The translations under genes were made by a program, and so were the position numbers. A stretch of 64,000 bases of DNA from Mycobacterium intracellulare ATCC 13950. Its GTDB lineage: Bacteria > Actinomycetota > Actinomycetes > Mycobacteriales > Mycobacteriaceae. The notes beneath the pieces are model-generated. The model did no database searches. It had not been told where the DNA came from and saw only the letters and a list, made by a program, of their open reading frames with translations. Each line of letters starts with the position of its first letter. The stretch's first letter is position 1. Positions 28,577 through 38,221 of this stretch are shown one piece after another. The stretch covers positions 248,001-312,000 of the forward strand of contig NC_016946.1 of assembly GCF_000277125.1 (NCBI RefSeq), written 5' to 3'.

Positions 28577-30460
28577 GTGGAGAAGGTGGATCACAAGCCT
28601 CCCACTCCCGTCATCGAGTCCGCCCACCGCGGACAGGTCCTGCCTTTCCAGGACGACGCCGATTTCCGCGCCGCGGACCGCGGATTCATTGCGGCCTTGT
28701 CGCCGTGCGTGATTCGGGCGGCAGACGGCCGAATCGTCTGGGACAACGATGCCTACGCCTTCCTGGACGGACCCGCGCCGACGTCGGTGCATCCCAGCCT
28801 GTGGCGGCAGTCGACGCTGGCCGCCAAACAAGGCCTCTACGAAGTGGTGCCGGGCATCTACCAGGTCCGCGGGTTGGACATCTCCAACGTGACGTTCGTG
28901 GAAACCGACAACGGCATCATCGTCATCGACCCCCTGATTTCCACCGAGGTCGCCGCGGCGGCACTGGCGCTCTACCACGAGCATCGCGGCGGCGACCGGC
29001 CCGTCGTCGCGGTGATCTACACCCACAGCCATGTCGATCACTTCGGCGGCGTCCTGGGCGTCACCTCGCAGGCCGACGTGGATGCGGGCACGGTGGCGGT
29101 GCTGGCGCCGGAAGGCTTCATCGAGCACGCGGTCTCCGAAAACGTCTACGCCGGACCGGCAATGACGCGGCGGGCAACCTACATGTACGGCACCCTGCTG
29201 CCGCGCGGGCCGATGGGTCAGGTCGGCTGCGGGCTCGGCCAGGCGCCGTCCACCGGCGAGGTCGCCGTCATCGTCCCCACCGTCGACATCGCAACTACCG
29301 GTGAAACGCACACGATCGACGGCGTGGAGATCGAGTTCCAGATGGCGCCCGGCACCGAGGCGCCCGCCGAAATGCACTTCTATTTCCCGCGTTTCTGCGC
29401 GCTGTGCATGGCCGAGAACGCGACCCACAACCTGCACAACCTGCTGACCCTGCGCGGCGCGGTGGTGCGCGACCCGCACGCCTGGTCCGGTTATCTCACC
29501 GAGGCGATCGACGCCTTCGCCGACCGCGCCGACGTCGTATTCGCCTCCCACCACTGGCCGACCTGGGGGCGCGACAGCATCGTCGAGTTCCTGTCCTTGC
29601 AGCGCGATCTGTATGCATATCTGCACGATCAGACGCTGAGGTTGCTGAACCAGGGTTACACCGGCGTCGAGATCGCCGAAATGTTCCAGATGCCACCGGC
29701 ACTCGAGCGTGCCTGGCACACGCACGGCTACTACGGTTCGGTGAGCCACAACGTCAGGGCCGTCTATCAGCGCTACATGGGCTGGTTCGACGGCAACCCG
29801 GCCCGGCTGTGGCCCCACCCTCCCGAGGCGCTCGCGCCCCGGTATGTCGAGGCGATGGGCGGCATCGACCGGGTCGTCGACCTTGCGCAAAAGGCATTCG
29901 ACTTCGGTGACTACCGTTGGGCCGCAACATTGTTGGATCATGCGGTCTTCACCGACAGCGCGCATGCCGGCGCCCGTGCGCTGTACTCGGACACGCTCGA
30001 GCAACTCGCCTACGGTGCCGAAAACGCGACCTGGCGCAATTTCTTCCTGAGCGGGGCGATGGAGCTGCGCGACGGCAACGTCGGCACGGCCACCACCACA
30101 ACGTCGTCGTCCATGCTGACCCAGCTGACCCCGGAGCAGATCTTCGACAGCCTGTCCATCCGGGTCAACGGCCCGCGCAGCTGGGATCTCGACGTCGCCG
30201 TCGACGTCACCTTGGCCGACACGGCGGTCAACTATCGGCTCGCGCTGCGCAACGGGGTGCTCGTCCACCGCAAGGCGGCGCCCGACCCCGCGACGGCATC
30301 CGTTACGGTCAAGCTGCCCGGCAAGATTCGGCTCCTGAGCCTGGCGGCGGGTGACTTCGCCTCAGCCGGTCTGGAGCTATCCGGTGACCGGGGCGCGCTG
30401 CAGGCCTTGCTGGATGTGCTCGACGGGCCGGACCCGAGTTTCAACATCGTCACACCGTGA
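28577..30460 (+). CDS. Class III alkyl sulfatase-like hydrolase (Rv3762c-like)
   Basis: 627 residues. The metallo-beta-lactamase domain (about 90-320) has the full HxHxDH motif in [11 protein letters not shown] and downstream metal ligands ENATHNLHN and SHHWP. It is followed by an alkyl-sulfatase dimerisation domain and an SCP2-like lipid-binding C-terminus (about 500-625), the SdsA1 architecture. It should cleave sulfate from alkyl sulfates in two-zinc fashion. GTG at 28577 is taken; GTG at 28586 is an alternative with a better purine spacing. Divergent from lpqH across 160 bases. Confidence 0.93.
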   Translation: MEKVDHKPPTPVIESAHRGQVLPFQDDADFRAADRGFIAALSPCVIRAADGRIVWDNDAYAFLDGPAPTSVHPSLWRQSTLAAKQGLYEVVPGIYQVRGLDISNVTFVETDNGIIVIDPLISTEVAAAALALYHEHRGGDRPVVAVIYTHSHVDHFGGVLGVTSQADVDAGTVAVLAPEGFIEHAVSENVYAGPAMTRRATYMYGTLLPRGPMGQVGCGLGQAPSTGEVAVIVPTVDIATTGETHTIDGVEIEFQMAPGTEAPAEMHFYFPRFCALCMAENATHNLHNLLTLRGAVVRDPHAWSGYLTEAIDAFADRADVVFASHHWPTWGRDSIVEFLSLQRDLYAYLHDQTLRLLNQGYTGVEIAEMFQMPPALERAWHTHGYYGSVSHNVRAVYQRYMGWFDGNPARLWPHPPEALAPRYVEAMGGIDRVVDLAQKAFDFGDYRWAATLLDHAVFTDSAHAGARALYSDTLEQLAYGAENATWRNFFLSGAMELRDGNVGTATTTTSSSMLTQLTPEQIFDSLSIRVNGPRSWDLDVAVDVTLADTAVNYRLALRNGVLVHRKAAPDPATASVTVKLPGKIRLLSLAAGDFASAGLELSGDRGALQALLDVLDGPDPSFNIVTP

Positions 30461-30467
30461 CACGGCG

Positions 30468-31436
30468 TCACCCGACGTCGATCACTACCTTGCCCAGCAC
30501 CTTGCGGTCGGCGACGTGCCGCAGCGCGGCGGCGGTCTCGGACAGCGGGAATCGCGCGCCGATGTATGGCCGGACCGTGCCGGCGGCGAACATCCGCGAC
30601 AGCTCCTTGATGTCGCGGACGGCATTGTCGGGGTAATCGCTCATGAAGGTGCGGATCTCCATGCCCCGCACGCAGATGTCTTTGAGCAGAATGAGATTGA
30701 GCGGTATGGCCGGGATCGCGCCCGCCGCGTATCCCAGCGTGACGAAGGTGCCGCCACGCGCGAGCCCGCGCAGCGCCGGTTCCGAATACGATCCACCGAC
30801 CGGGTCCAGGACGACCCGGGCGCTGTCGCCGGTGAGTTCACGGATCCGCGACTTCAGGTCCTCCCGGTCGTAGTCGACGGTCGCCTCGGCGCCGCGCCGC
30901 CGGCACAGCTCCAGCTTTTCCGGACTCGACGCCGCGGCCAGCACCCGCGCCTTCATCGCCACGGCCAGATCGACGGCGGCCAGGCCCACGCCGCCCGCGG
31001 CGCCGAGCACGACGACCCAATCTCCTTCCGCGACAGCGGCGGTCGAGCGCAGCGCGTGATGGGCGGTGCGGTAGGTCACCCCGAAGGCGGCGGCCGACGC
31101 GAAGTCGGCGTCGTCCGGCACGGGCTCGGCCTGGCTCGCATCGAGCAGCGCCAGCTCGGCGAACGCCCCGAAGGTGGTCCCGGACACGCGCTGTCCCGGA
31201 CGGAACGGCGCGCCGTCGCCGGCGGCGATGACTTCGCCGGCGATCTCGTTGCCGGGGATGAACGGCGGCGGGATCTTCACCTGGTACTTGCCGGCGATGA
31301 ACAGCACGTCGGGGAAGTTGACCGCGGCCGCGCGCACCCGCACCAGCAGCTGGCCGGGCCCCGGAACGGGGTCGGCCACGTCGTCGATCACCAGGTCCTC
31401 AGGCGTGCCGTAGGAACGGCAGATCACCGCGCGCAT
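30468..31436 (-). CDS. NADPH:quinone oxidoreductase family protein
   Basis: 322 residues, MDR family. AAAVNFPDVLFIAGKYQ in the N-terminal domain and VVVLGAAGGVGLAAVDLAVAMKA as cofactor motif. No catalytic zinc loop. Last gene of a five-gene minus-strand operon; its ATG overlaps the last base of the TetR stop codon. It may reduce unsaturated intermediates of the pathway encoded upstream. Confidence 0.88.
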   Translation of the reverse strand: MRAVICRSYGTPEDLVIDDVADPVPGPGQLLVRVRAAAVNFPDVLFIAGKYQVKIPPPFIPGNEIAGEVIAAGDGAPFRPGQRVSGTTFGAFAELALLDASQAEPVPDDADFASAAAFGVTYRTAHHALRSTAAVAEGDWVVVLGAAGGVGLAAVDLAVAMKARVLAAASSPEKLELCRRRGAEATVDYDREDLKSRIRELTGDSARVVLDPVGGSYSEPALRGLARGGTFVTLGYAAGAIPAIPLNLILLKDICVRGMEIRTFMSDYPDNAVRDIKELSRMFAAGTVRPYIGARFPLSETAAALRHVADRKVLGKVVIDVG

Positions 31437-32050
31437 CAATTGGCCCCCAGTCCACGCAAACAGAACCGCACCACGTGTGCGATGTCGTCGGGCCCCGGCT
31501 CGTCGGCCGAGCCCACGTAGCGGCGCAGGGTCGCCGCCGTGCAGCTGAACACCGCCTCGACGTCGCGTTCGACGTCGCTACTACCCAGCGCCGCAACGGG
31601 TTCGACGAGCAGCGCGCGAAGCGGCCGCATCATTTCCTGGTCGGCGGCGCGCCAACCCGTGCCGGCCGACATCTGTCCGGCCGCCGCTCGGGTCATGCTG
31701 ATCAGATGCGGGTCGGCCACCTGCGCCAGCGTGCCCTCGATCCACCGCGCGACCTTGTCGCGGGGCTCGGACTCCTTGGCCATCTGATGTTCGAGGTAGG
31801 ACACGACGATGGCCACCCCGCGTTCCATGACGGCCAGGATGAGATCGTCCTTGCCGGCGAAATAGCGGTAGAACGCCTTGTTCGACGAACCCGCCTCGGC
31901 GACGATGTCGCTGACCCGGGGCGGCTCGGGCGCCACGCGTTCCATGACGCGCACCGCCGCCGCCAGGATGCGTTCCACCTCCTCGGTGGCTTCCCGCTGG
32001 CGGTCGTCCAGCGCCCGCTCGACGGCCGCGGCGACCCGGTTAGAGGTCAA
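31436..32050 (-). CDS. TetR-family transcriptional regulator
   Basis: 204 residues. The helix-turn-helix is about residues 18-60 (PRVSDIVAEAGSSNKAFYRYFAGKDDLI), followed by a ligand domain. No ATG precedes the DNA-binding part, so a TTG start at 32050, overlapping the acyl-CoA dehydrogenase stop by 11 bases with GGTGAG upstream, is the best candidate. Within-operon placement suggests autoregulation by a pathway intermediate. Confidence 0.82.
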   Translation of the reverse strand: MTSNRVAAAVERALDDRQREATEEVERILAAAVRVMERVAPEPPRVSDIVAEAGSSNKAFYRYFAGKDDLILAVMERGVAIVVSYLEHQMAKESEPRDKVARWIEGTLAQVADPHLISMTRAAAGQMSAGTGWRAADQEMMRPLRALLVEPVAALGSSDVERDVEAVFSCTAATLRRYVGSADEPGPDDIAHVVRFCLRGLGAN

Positions 32051-33323
32051 CGAGCTCACCGTATTTGGAGCGGGCGGCCGCCCGCCGCACGTCGAGCATC
32101 TCGCTGGGCCAGTCGCCTTCTTCGGCCTCGTACCCCTTGAGCAGCATCCGCGCCAGGTTGACCTTGTGCGCCTCGGTAGGGCCGTCCGCCAGGCCGAGCG
32201 CGATGCCGCCGAGCAACACGTTGACCAGGGGCAGCTGGTCGGTGAGCCCCAGCGCGCCGTGCACCTGGATGGCGCGCAGGGCAATCGATTTGAGCACCTG
32301 GGAGGCCAGGATCTTGCAGGCGGCGATCTCCGCCCGCGCGCCGCGCTCGTCGCCCTGGTCGATCAGCCAGGCGGCGTGCAACACCGTCAGCCGGAACGGG
32401 ATCAACTCGGTGTAGGAATCGGCGACGAACTCCTGCACGAGTTGCTTGTCGGCCAGCAGACTGCCTTGCGTGAAGCGGCTTTTCGCCCGCCGTGACATGA
32501 TCTCGACAGCACGCTGGGCCATCCCGATGGACCGCATCGCGTGATGCAGCCTCCCGCCGGCCAGCCGGGTCTGCAGGATCAGGAAGCCCTGACCGGGCTC
32601 GCCCAGCAGGGCGTCGGCGGGCACGCGCACGTCGTTGTAGTGCACCAGGGAATGCCCGGGCTCGTGCGGATCCGCGCCGACCAGGTGGTGGTTGGCTTCC
32701 AGGACCAGTCCCTCGGTGCCGGCCGGGATGAGGAACGTCGATGCGCCGGTGTGCACCGGCACGTCGGGATCGGTGATCGCGACGACGATGAAGAAGGAGG
32801 CGACGGAGGCGTTGGAGGAGAAGTACTTCCGGCCGGTGATCACCCAGTCGTCACCGTCCCGGACCGCGCGGGTGGTGAAGACCCGCGGGTCGGCACCGCC
32901 TTGCGGCTCGGTCATCGAGAAGCAGGAGAAGATCTCACCCGACAGCAGCCCCGACAGGTAGCGGTCCTTCTGCTCCTGGGTTCCGAAGCGGGCGATGATT
33001 TCGGCGTTGCCGGTGTCGGGGGCCTGCGTTCCGAACACGATCGGGGCCCACGGGCTGCGGCCTAGGATCTCGTTGATCAACGTCAGCTTGACCGCGCCGA
33101 AGCCCTGCCCGCCGAGCTCGGGCCCCAGATGCGGCGCCCACAGACCCTTGTCGCGGACCTGCTGCTTGAGCGGGTCGACGATCTTGCGCCGCTCGTCGTT
33201 GAGCGGCAGGAATTCGCAGCCGGGGAACAACACCTCCAGCGGCTCCACTTCCTCGCGCACGAACTCGCGGATCCACTCCAGCTTCTTTTCGAATTCCGGT
33301 TCGGTGGAAAAGTCCCAAGACAT
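32040..33323 (-). CDS. Acyl-CoA dehydrogenase
   Basis: 427 residues, full-length ACAD fold. FAD-binding segments SCFSMTEPQGGADPR and WVITGRKYFSSNAS, C-terminal domain VHGALGLTDQLPLVNVLLGG. It oxidises an acyl-CoA to the 2-enoyl-CoA. Its type resembles the ACAD10/11-like dehydrogenases that pair with APH-family kinases, and such a kinase gene opens this operon. The actual substrate is unknown. Confidence 0.92.
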   Translation of the reverse strand: MSWDFSTEPEFEKKLEWIREFVREEVEPLEVLFPGCEFLPLNDERRKIVDPLKQQVRDKGLWAPHLGPELGGQGFGAVKLTLINEILGRSPWAPIVFGTQAPDTGNAEIIARFGTQEQKDRYLSGLLSGEIFSCFSMTEPQGGADPRVFTTRAVRDGDDWVITGRKYFSSNASVASFFIVVAITDPDVPVHTGASTFLIPAGTEGLVLEANHHLVGADPHEPGHSLVHYNDVRVPADALLGEPGQGFLILQTRLAGGRLHHAMRSIGMAQRAVEIMSRRAKSRFTQGSLLADKQLVQEFVADSYTELIPFRLTVLHAAWLIDQGDERGARAEIAACKILASQVLKSIALRAIQVHGALGLTDQLPLVNVLLGGIALGLADGPTEAHKVNLARMLLKGYEAEEGDWPSEMLDVRRAAARSKYGELVDL

Positions 33324-33345
33324 CGAATGCTCCTACTCGTTCATT

Positions 33346-33391
33346 GGTGGCGACCCACTGCGCCCGGCCTCGCCGCGCTTGTGATCGCCAC
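33346..33391. repeat. Single copy of the dispersed GC-rich palindromic repeat
   Basis: GTGGCGACCCACTGCGCC to TGATCGCCAC fills the 71-base gap between the SDR and acyl-CoA dehydrogenase genes. It is the same core as at 8720, 43822 and 59318, with small changes. The end arms GTGGCGA/TCGCCAC can pair. Confidence 0.9.
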
Positions 33392-33394
33392 GTG

Positions 33395-34159
33395 TTAAGG
33401 AATGCCGCCGTCGGCGCGCAATATCGATCCGGTGGTGAAGCTCGAGGCGTCCGAGGCGAGAAACACCGCGGCACCGACGATTTCGCGCGGATCGCCGGCG
33501 CGCTCCAACGCGAGATGCCTGAAGGGCTTCTCCGTCGCCTGGTCGAGATTCCACGCCTTGCTCACGTCGGTGAGAAACGGCCCGGCCATCAGCGTGTTGA
33601 CCCGCACCGCCGGCCCGAAACCCTTCGCCAGCGCCTCGGTCATGGCGTTGAGCCCGGCCTTGGACGCGGCGTAGGGAATGATGTCCGGCGTCGGACGCAG
33701 CGATCCGGCCGTGCTCACGTTGATGATCGACCCCCGGCCCGCCGCCACCATGCGCTCACCGACCAACGCGGACAAGCGGAATGGGCCCTTGAGATTCAGG
33801 TTGACCACGGCGTCGAACAGCTTCTCGGTCACGTCGGTGAGCTTGTCGTACAGCGGCGACATGCCCGCGTTGTTGATCAGCGTGTCGACCTTGCCGAACC
33901 GCTCGTATGTCGCGTCGACCAACCCGTCGAGCTGGTCCCAGCGTCCCACGTGCACCTGATACGGCATCGCGGAACGGCCGGTCTCGGCCTCGATCTCCTT
34001 GGCCGTGGCGACACAGTTGTCGAGGTTGCGGCTGGCGATCACCACGTCCGCGCCGCAGCGGGCCGCGCCGAACGCCATCTCACGTCCCAGCCCGCGGCTG
34101 CCGCCGGTGATCAGGACGACCCGGCCGGTCAGATCGAAAAGCTGGTCGGCATAACCCAT
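33395..34159 (-). CDS. Short-chain dehydrogenase/reductase
   Basis: 254 residues. Cofactor motif TGGSRGLGRE, NNAG in INNAGMSPLYD, catalytic Ser in INVSTAGSLR and YAASKAG (YxxxK). Glucose/3-oxoacyl reductase type. Second gene of the operon, 11 bases after the phosphotransferase stop. Likely oxidises or reduces a hydroxyacyl or alcohol intermediate. Confidence 0.9.
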   Translation of the reverse strand: MGYADQLFDLTGRVVLITGGSRGLGREMAFGAARCGADVVIASRNLDNCVATAKEIEAETGRSAMPYQVHVGRWDQLDGLVDATYERFGKVDTLINNAGMSPLYDKLTDVTEKLFDAVVNLNLKGPFRLSALVGERMVAAGRGSIINVSTAGSLRPTPDIIPYAASKAGLNAMTEALAKGFGPAVRVNTLMAGPFLTDVSKAWNLDQATEKPFRHLALERAGDPREIVGAAVFLASDASSFTTGSILRADGGIP

Positions 34160-34170
34160 CTCAGCATCCC

Positions 34171-35223
34171 CTAGGTCGTCAGCGATCGGGCGAGGTCGGC
34201 CGCGGTGGCGATGAGCGAAAGGATCATCGGCCCGAACGCGTCGGTGATCTTGGGGTCGACCCCTCCTTTTTGGGGTCCGGTGCGCACGCCGGCCGCATAC
34301 GTCTTCTCTAGCACGATGCCGAGCTTCCAGTTGGCCAGCACCAGGTAGTAGTCGATGTTCTCGGTCGCCAACCCGCTGACGGTTTCGTAGTGCTCCAACA
34401 GCTCGCTGCGCGAGGGCATGCCGCGCATGTCGAGATAAAACCCGTCCTCGCGCGGGTTTTCACCGTCATAACCCAGCAGGCACCACGCCAGGTCGAGCAG
34501 CGGGTCGCCCACGGTCGTCATCTCCCAGTCCACGATCGCCGCCAGGCGGGCCGGCGAACCGTGGGCGAACATCACGTTGGCGAACTGGTAGTCGCCGTGC
34601 ATGATGCCCGCCCGGTAATGCGCCGGGCGGTTGCGGCGCAACCAGTCCGAGGCCTCGTCGAGGCCCGGCAGCTCCCGCACCTTGTAAGCGTCGAGGAACG
34701 CCAGCCAGCGATCGACCTGCCGCTCGTGGAATCCGTCGGGGCGGCCGAAGCCCTCGAGCCCCTGCGCGCGCCAGTCCACCCGGCCCAACCTGGCGGCGCC
34801 CTCGACGAGTTGGAACGCCAGGCCGCGGCGGGCGGCGAGATCGATGTCGAACGGCGGGGCCCAGCCGCCGTCCATCGGGCTCCACCCCTCGATCGCCTGC
34901 ATGACGTAGAAGGGCATGCCGAGCACGCTGCCGGTGTCGTCGGCGGCGATCAGCGCCGCGTGCGGCACATCGGTACCGGACAGCGCCCGCACCAGCCGGA
35001 TCTCGCGCAGCAGGCCGTCGATGCGCGCGGCGTCGGCCCGGGCGCCGGGCATCCGCAACACCATCCGCTGCCCGCCCCGCTCCACCAGATAGAGGGTGTT
35101 CTGCGAGCCGCCCTTCAGCTGGGTCAGCCGCGGCCGTTCGCCACCACCGGGTGCGTCGTTCGCGTCCAGCCAGCGGGCGAGGACGTCCGCATCCAGCCCC
35201 GATTCAGTCACGCGCTCGGCCAT
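34171..35223 (-). CDS. APH-family kinase-like protein heading a catabolic operon
   Basis: 350 residues, same family as 22412 and 36723. Brenner motif HGDYQFANVMF and LAAIVDWEMTTVGDPLLDLAWCLLG are intact, so it is probably catalytically active. ACAD10/11-type kinases phosphorylate 4-hydroxyacyl-CoAs before dehydrogenase action, and here the neighbours are an SDR and an acyl-CoA dehydrogenase, which would fit a similar 4-hydroxy acid route (inference). ATG at 35223 (MAERVTESG) chosen; an upstream start adds 18 unlikely residues. Confidence 0.87.
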   Translation of the reverse strand: MAERVTESGLDADVLARWLDANDAPGGGERPRLTQLKGGSQNTLYLVERGGQRMVLRMPGARADAARIDGLLREIRLVRALSGTDVPHAALIAADDTGSVLGMPFYVMQAIEGWSPMDGGWAPPFDIDLAARRGLAFQLVEGAARLGRVDWRAQGLEGFGRPDGFHERQVDRWLAFLDAYKVRELPGLDEASDWLRRNRPAHYRAGIMHGDYQFANVMFAHGSPARLAAIVDWEMTTVGDPLLDLAWCLLGYDGENPREDGFYLDMRGMPSRSELLEHYETVSGLATENIDYYLVLANWKLGIVLEKTYAAGVRTGPQKGGVDPKITDAFGPMILSLIATAADLARSLTT

Positions 35224-35280
35224 CGCTGCACACCCCAATCTCCGTAGGGAGAATAGCATTCTCCACGGTGGCGGCAAGGC

Positions 35281-35943
35281 TCAGCCGGGTTTGTGAGCGC
35301 TCAGCAGGAAGCCGGGCGCCATGAAGTGGCCCTCGTCGTCGTGTTCGAGGTGTGCCAGCGAGCCGTCCGAAGACTCGTCCTTGCCGTAGACCTTGGCCAC
35401 GCGAATGTCATCGACCCGCCACAGCGTCGAGACGGCGTCGTGCAATTCGGTTTCGGTGAAGCCCGGCGGGCCCGGCCGGTCCGGGTGGGCCTGGTCCAAC
35501 GCCCCCGCGGCGAAGGCCAGGATGTACAACGCCGCCCCGGGCGCCGCGGCCCGAAAGATGGACTGCACGTAATCCTGGCGCCGTTCCGGCGCCAGCGCGT
35601 GGAAAAGGCCGCTGTCCAGGATGGTGGAGAAGCGGCCGTCATAGCCACGAAAGGTGGTGACGTCGGCCTGCGCGAAGCTCGCGGTGCTCAGACCCTGCTC
35701 GGCGGCCGCGGCGGCCGCCGCCTGGACCGCGGTCGCGCTCGCGTCGAGGCCGACGACGGTGTAGCCGCGCGCCGCGAGCGCCAGCGAAAGTGCGGCATGG
35801 CCGCAGCCGGAGTCCAGCACCTCGCTTCGGACAAGGCCCTGATCGATGAGGCGCGCCAGCTCCGGTTGGGGCCGGCCGATGCTCCACGGGGGCGGCGCCG
35901 CCTGCCGGTAGGCGGCGTCCCAATCCCGATCCGGTTGGGTCAT
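35281..35943 (-). CDS. Class I SAM-dependent methyltransferase
   Basis: 220 residues. VLDSGCGHAALSLALAARGYTVVGLDASATAV is the SAM motif I region, with the N-terminal WDAAYRQAAPPPWSIGRPQPEL seen in thiopurine/halide methyltransferase-like proteins. A small-molecule methyltransferase is likely; substrate not deducible. It is upstream of and codirectional with the kinase operon (57-base gap), and divergent from the phosphatase gene. Confidence 0.85.
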   Translation of the reverse strand: MTQPDRDWDAAYRQAAPPPWSIGRPQPELARLIDQGLVRSEVLDSGCGHAALSLALAARGYTVVGLDASATAVQAAAAAAAEQGLSTASFAQADVTTFRGYDGRFSTILDSGLFHALAPERRQDYVQSIFRAAAPGAALYILAFAAGALDQAHPDRPGPPGFTETELHDAVSTLWRVDDIRVAKVYGKDESSDGSLAHLEHDDEGHFMAPGFLLSAHKPG

Positions 35944-36020
35944 AAAGAATCCTCCTGGGGATCGGCGGCACGGACGCGATGAGAAACTGGCGCTGCCACC
36001 TTCGAACGACAGGAAGAAAT

Positions 36021-36659
36021 ATGCAAGTGCTTCTGGTCCGGCACGCCCTGCCGCTGCGCAGCGAACACGGCCAAGGTTCCGATCCGGACCTGTCGGCGGA
36101 GGGGTTGGCCCAAATCGAGCGACTGCCCAAGGGGCTCGCCAGGTTTCCCATCTCGCGGGTGGTGAGCAGCCCGCAGCGCCGGGCCATCCAGACCGCCGAA
36201 CCGGTCGCGGCGGATCGGGGGCTGACCGTCGAGATCGACGACCGCTTCGCCGAGTATGACCGCGACCTTCCGGTGTACATCCCCGTCGAGCAGATCCGCG
36301 CGGAGATGCCCGAGGAGTGGGCGCGCCTGGCGCAGGGGCATTTGCCCAGCGCGGTCGACGAGGATGCGTTTCGTGCCCGGGTACGTGCCGCGGTCGACGG
36401 CCTCGTCGCGAGCGCCGAACCCGAAGACACGGTCGCGGTGTTCAGCCACGGCGGGGTGATCAACGTGCTGCTGCACGAGATCCTCGGGACGGCGCGACTG
36501 CTGTCCTTTCCCGTCGACTATGCATCGGTCACGCGACTGTTGTTCTCCCGGTCCGGTCAGGCGACGGTCGCCGCGGTCAACACCACCGAGCACGTCTGGG
36601 ATCTGTTGCCGCGAAACCAGCGGCTGCTCGACGATGACGCGAACCGCGGGACGGGCTGA
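36021..36659 (+). CDS. Histidine phosphatase (phosphoglycerate mutase-like)
   Basis: 212 residues. The active-site RHG motif appears as LLVRHALPLR (RHA variant), with partner Arg in VVSSPQRRAIQTAEPV and the second His in AVFSHGGVINVLLHE. Phosphomonoesterase of unknown substrate. Start at 36021 (MQVLLVRHA) with AGGAAG upstream is preferred over one 14 codons earlier. Confidence 0.88.
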   Translation: MQVLLVRHALPLRSEHGQGSDPDLSAEGLAQIERLPKGLARFPISRVVSSPQRRAIQTAEPVAADRGLTVEIDDRFAEYDRDLPVYIPVEQIRAEMPEEWARLAQGHLPSAVDEDAFRARVRAAVDGLVASAEPEDTVAVFSHGGVINVLLHEILGTARLLSFPVDYASVTRLLFSRSGQATVAAVNTTEHVWDLLPRNQRLLDDDANRGTG

Positions 36660-36722
36660 CCGGGACGCCGGCAAATCGCAGGTGGTGAACCGGGTCGTGG
36701 CCGGCGATGGTAGACAAGTTCG

Positions 36723-37775
36723 GTGACTTCAGCTGACCAACTCGAGGGGCTTGACCTGGCCTCGCTGGACTCCTACCTGCGTTCACTCGGGATCGGGCGC
36801 GACGGGGAGTTACGGGCGGAGTTCATTTCCGGTGGCCGCTCCAACCTGACGTTCCGCGTCTACGACGACGCGACCAGCTGGCTGGTGCGCCGACCGCCGC
36901 TGCACGGGTTGACGCCGTCGGCCCACGACATGGCCCGCGAGTACCGGGTGGTCGCTGCGCTGCAGGACACGCCGGTTCCGGTGGCGCGCACGATCGGGCT
37001 GTGCGAAGACGATTCGGTGCTGGGCGCCCCGTTCCAGATCGTCGAATTCGTTGCCGGCCAGGTGGTGCGCCGCCGCGCCCAACTCGAGTCGTTCAGCCAC
37101 ACCGTCATCGGCGGCTGCGTGGACTCGCTGATCCGGGTGCTCGTCGACCTCCACAATGTCGATCCCAACGCCGTCGGCCTGGCCGACTTCGGCAAGCCCA
37201 GCGGGTATCTGGAGCGACAGGTGCGGCGGTGGGGCTCGCAATGGGATCTGGTGCGGCTGCCCGAGGACCGTCGCGACTCCGATGTGCAGCGGCTGCATTC
37301 CGGTCTGGGCGAGGCGATTCCGCAGCAGAGCCGCACGTCGATCGTGCACGGCGACTACCGGATCGACAACACGATCCTGGATGCCGACGACCCGACAAAG
37401 GTTCGGGCCGTGGTGGACTGGGAGCTCTCGACACTGGGGGATCCGCTCTCCGACGCGGCCCTGATGTGCGTGTACCGCGACCCCGCGCTGGACCTGATCG
37501 TCAATGCGCAGGCCGCGTGGACCTCACCGCTGCTGCCGACGGCCGACGAGCTGGCCGACCGCTATTCGCTGGTGGCCGGTTTACCGCTGGCGCACTGGGA
37601 GTTCTACATGGCGCTGGCGTATTTCAAACTCGCGATCATCGCCGCCGGCATCGACTTCCGGCGCCGGATGTCGGATCAGGCTCGTGGCGCGGGCGACGCC
37701 GCCGAGCACACGCCCGAGGTGGTGGCGCCGCTGATCTCCCGCGGCCTGGCCGAACTGGCCAAGCTGCCCGGCTAG
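36723..37775 (+). CDS. fadE36: APH-family protein annotated FadE36 in M. tuberculosis (Rv3761c-like)
   Basis: 350 residues. Although the orthologous name implies an acyl-CoA dehydrogenase, the sequence is a phosphotransferase: ISGGRSNLTFRV (glycine loop), IVHGDYRIDNTILD (Brenner) and VRAVVDWELSTLGDPLSDAAL. GTG start at 36723. It converges on the small membrane gene, overlapping by 4 bases. Substrate unknown. Third related gene in the window. Confidence 0.88.
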   Translation: MTSADQLEGLDLASLDSYLRSLGIGRDGELRAEFISGGRSNLTFRVYDDATSWLVRRPPLHGLTPSAHDMAREYRVVAALQDTPVPVARTIGLCEDDSVLGAPFQIVEFVAGQVVRRRAQLESFSHTVIGGCVDSLIRVLVDLHNVDPNAVGLADFGKPSGYLERQVRRWGSQWDLVRLPEDRRDSDVQRLHSGLGEAIPQQSRTSIVHGDYRIDNTILDADDPTKVRAVVDWELSTLGDPLSDAALMCVYRDPALDLIVNAQAAWTSPLLPTADELADRYSLVAGLPLAHWEFYMALAYFKLAIIAAGIDFRRRMSDQARGAGDAAEHTPEVVAPLISRGLAELAKLPG

Positions 37776-38122
37776 CGCGGTGGGGCCGTGTGGTGCTTTT
37801 TCGCCACGCGGCGCAGCTGCAAGATCCGAGCGGTGCCGACCGCCACCGTGATCAGACCGCCGACGACGGCGGCCAGCAAGATCGCCACACCCAGGGGCAG
37901 GGTCCAGTGCCAGCCCAAGAACCGAAAGTCCGTCGGCGCCGTGTTCTGGGTGATGAAAATCAGCAACAGAATCAGAATCACGAAGCCGGCGAACAGCGAC
38001 GACCACAGCGCACCGGCGCGAGTGAACCCGATAGCGGGTTCCTTGGTGGATGCGCCGGTCTTGTCCCCGTGGGTGGGCTTGGGGGACGGCTGTCCGGGCG
38101 ACGCAGGGTTGGGGCTGCTCAT
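37772..38122 (-). CDS. LapA/DUF1049-like membrane protein (Rv3760-like)
   Basis: 116 residues. A Pro/Ser-rich cytoplasmic head (1-30) precedes two membrane helices (LFAGFVILILLLIFITQN and LPLGVAILLAAVVGGLI) and a basic tail ILQLRRVAKKHHTA, the LapA-domain layout. In other bacteria LapA proteins act in lipopolysaccharide assembly; here the role is unknown. ATG at 38122 chosen. Divergent from proX. Confidence 0.82.
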   Translation of the reverse strand: MSSPNPASPGQPSPKPTHGDKTGASTKEPAIGFTRAGALWSSLFAGFVILILLLIFITQNTAPTDFRFLGWHWTLPLGVAILLAAVVGGLITVAVGTARILQLRRVAKKHHTAPPR

Positions 38123-38221
38123 AATGTCATCTTTGCCCGATCCGGGCCAGAATGAAACCGATTCGGGCAACCGATCCTCGCAGGCCAGCGTGCGCCCGGT
38201 TGGGGCGTTAGGGTCGGCGGT

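Noticed and set aside
32040..32284. Longer TetR protein starting inside the acyl-CoA dehydrogenase gene
   Set aside because: The extra N-terminal sequence is an out-of-frame read of the dehydrogenase C-terminus; a TTG start at 32050 leaves a normal-length TetR protein.
36723..37775. Acyl-CoA dehydrogenase as suggested by the name FadE36
   Set aside because: No FAD or ACAD motifs are present; glycine loop, HGDY and DWE motifs identify an APH-family kinase.
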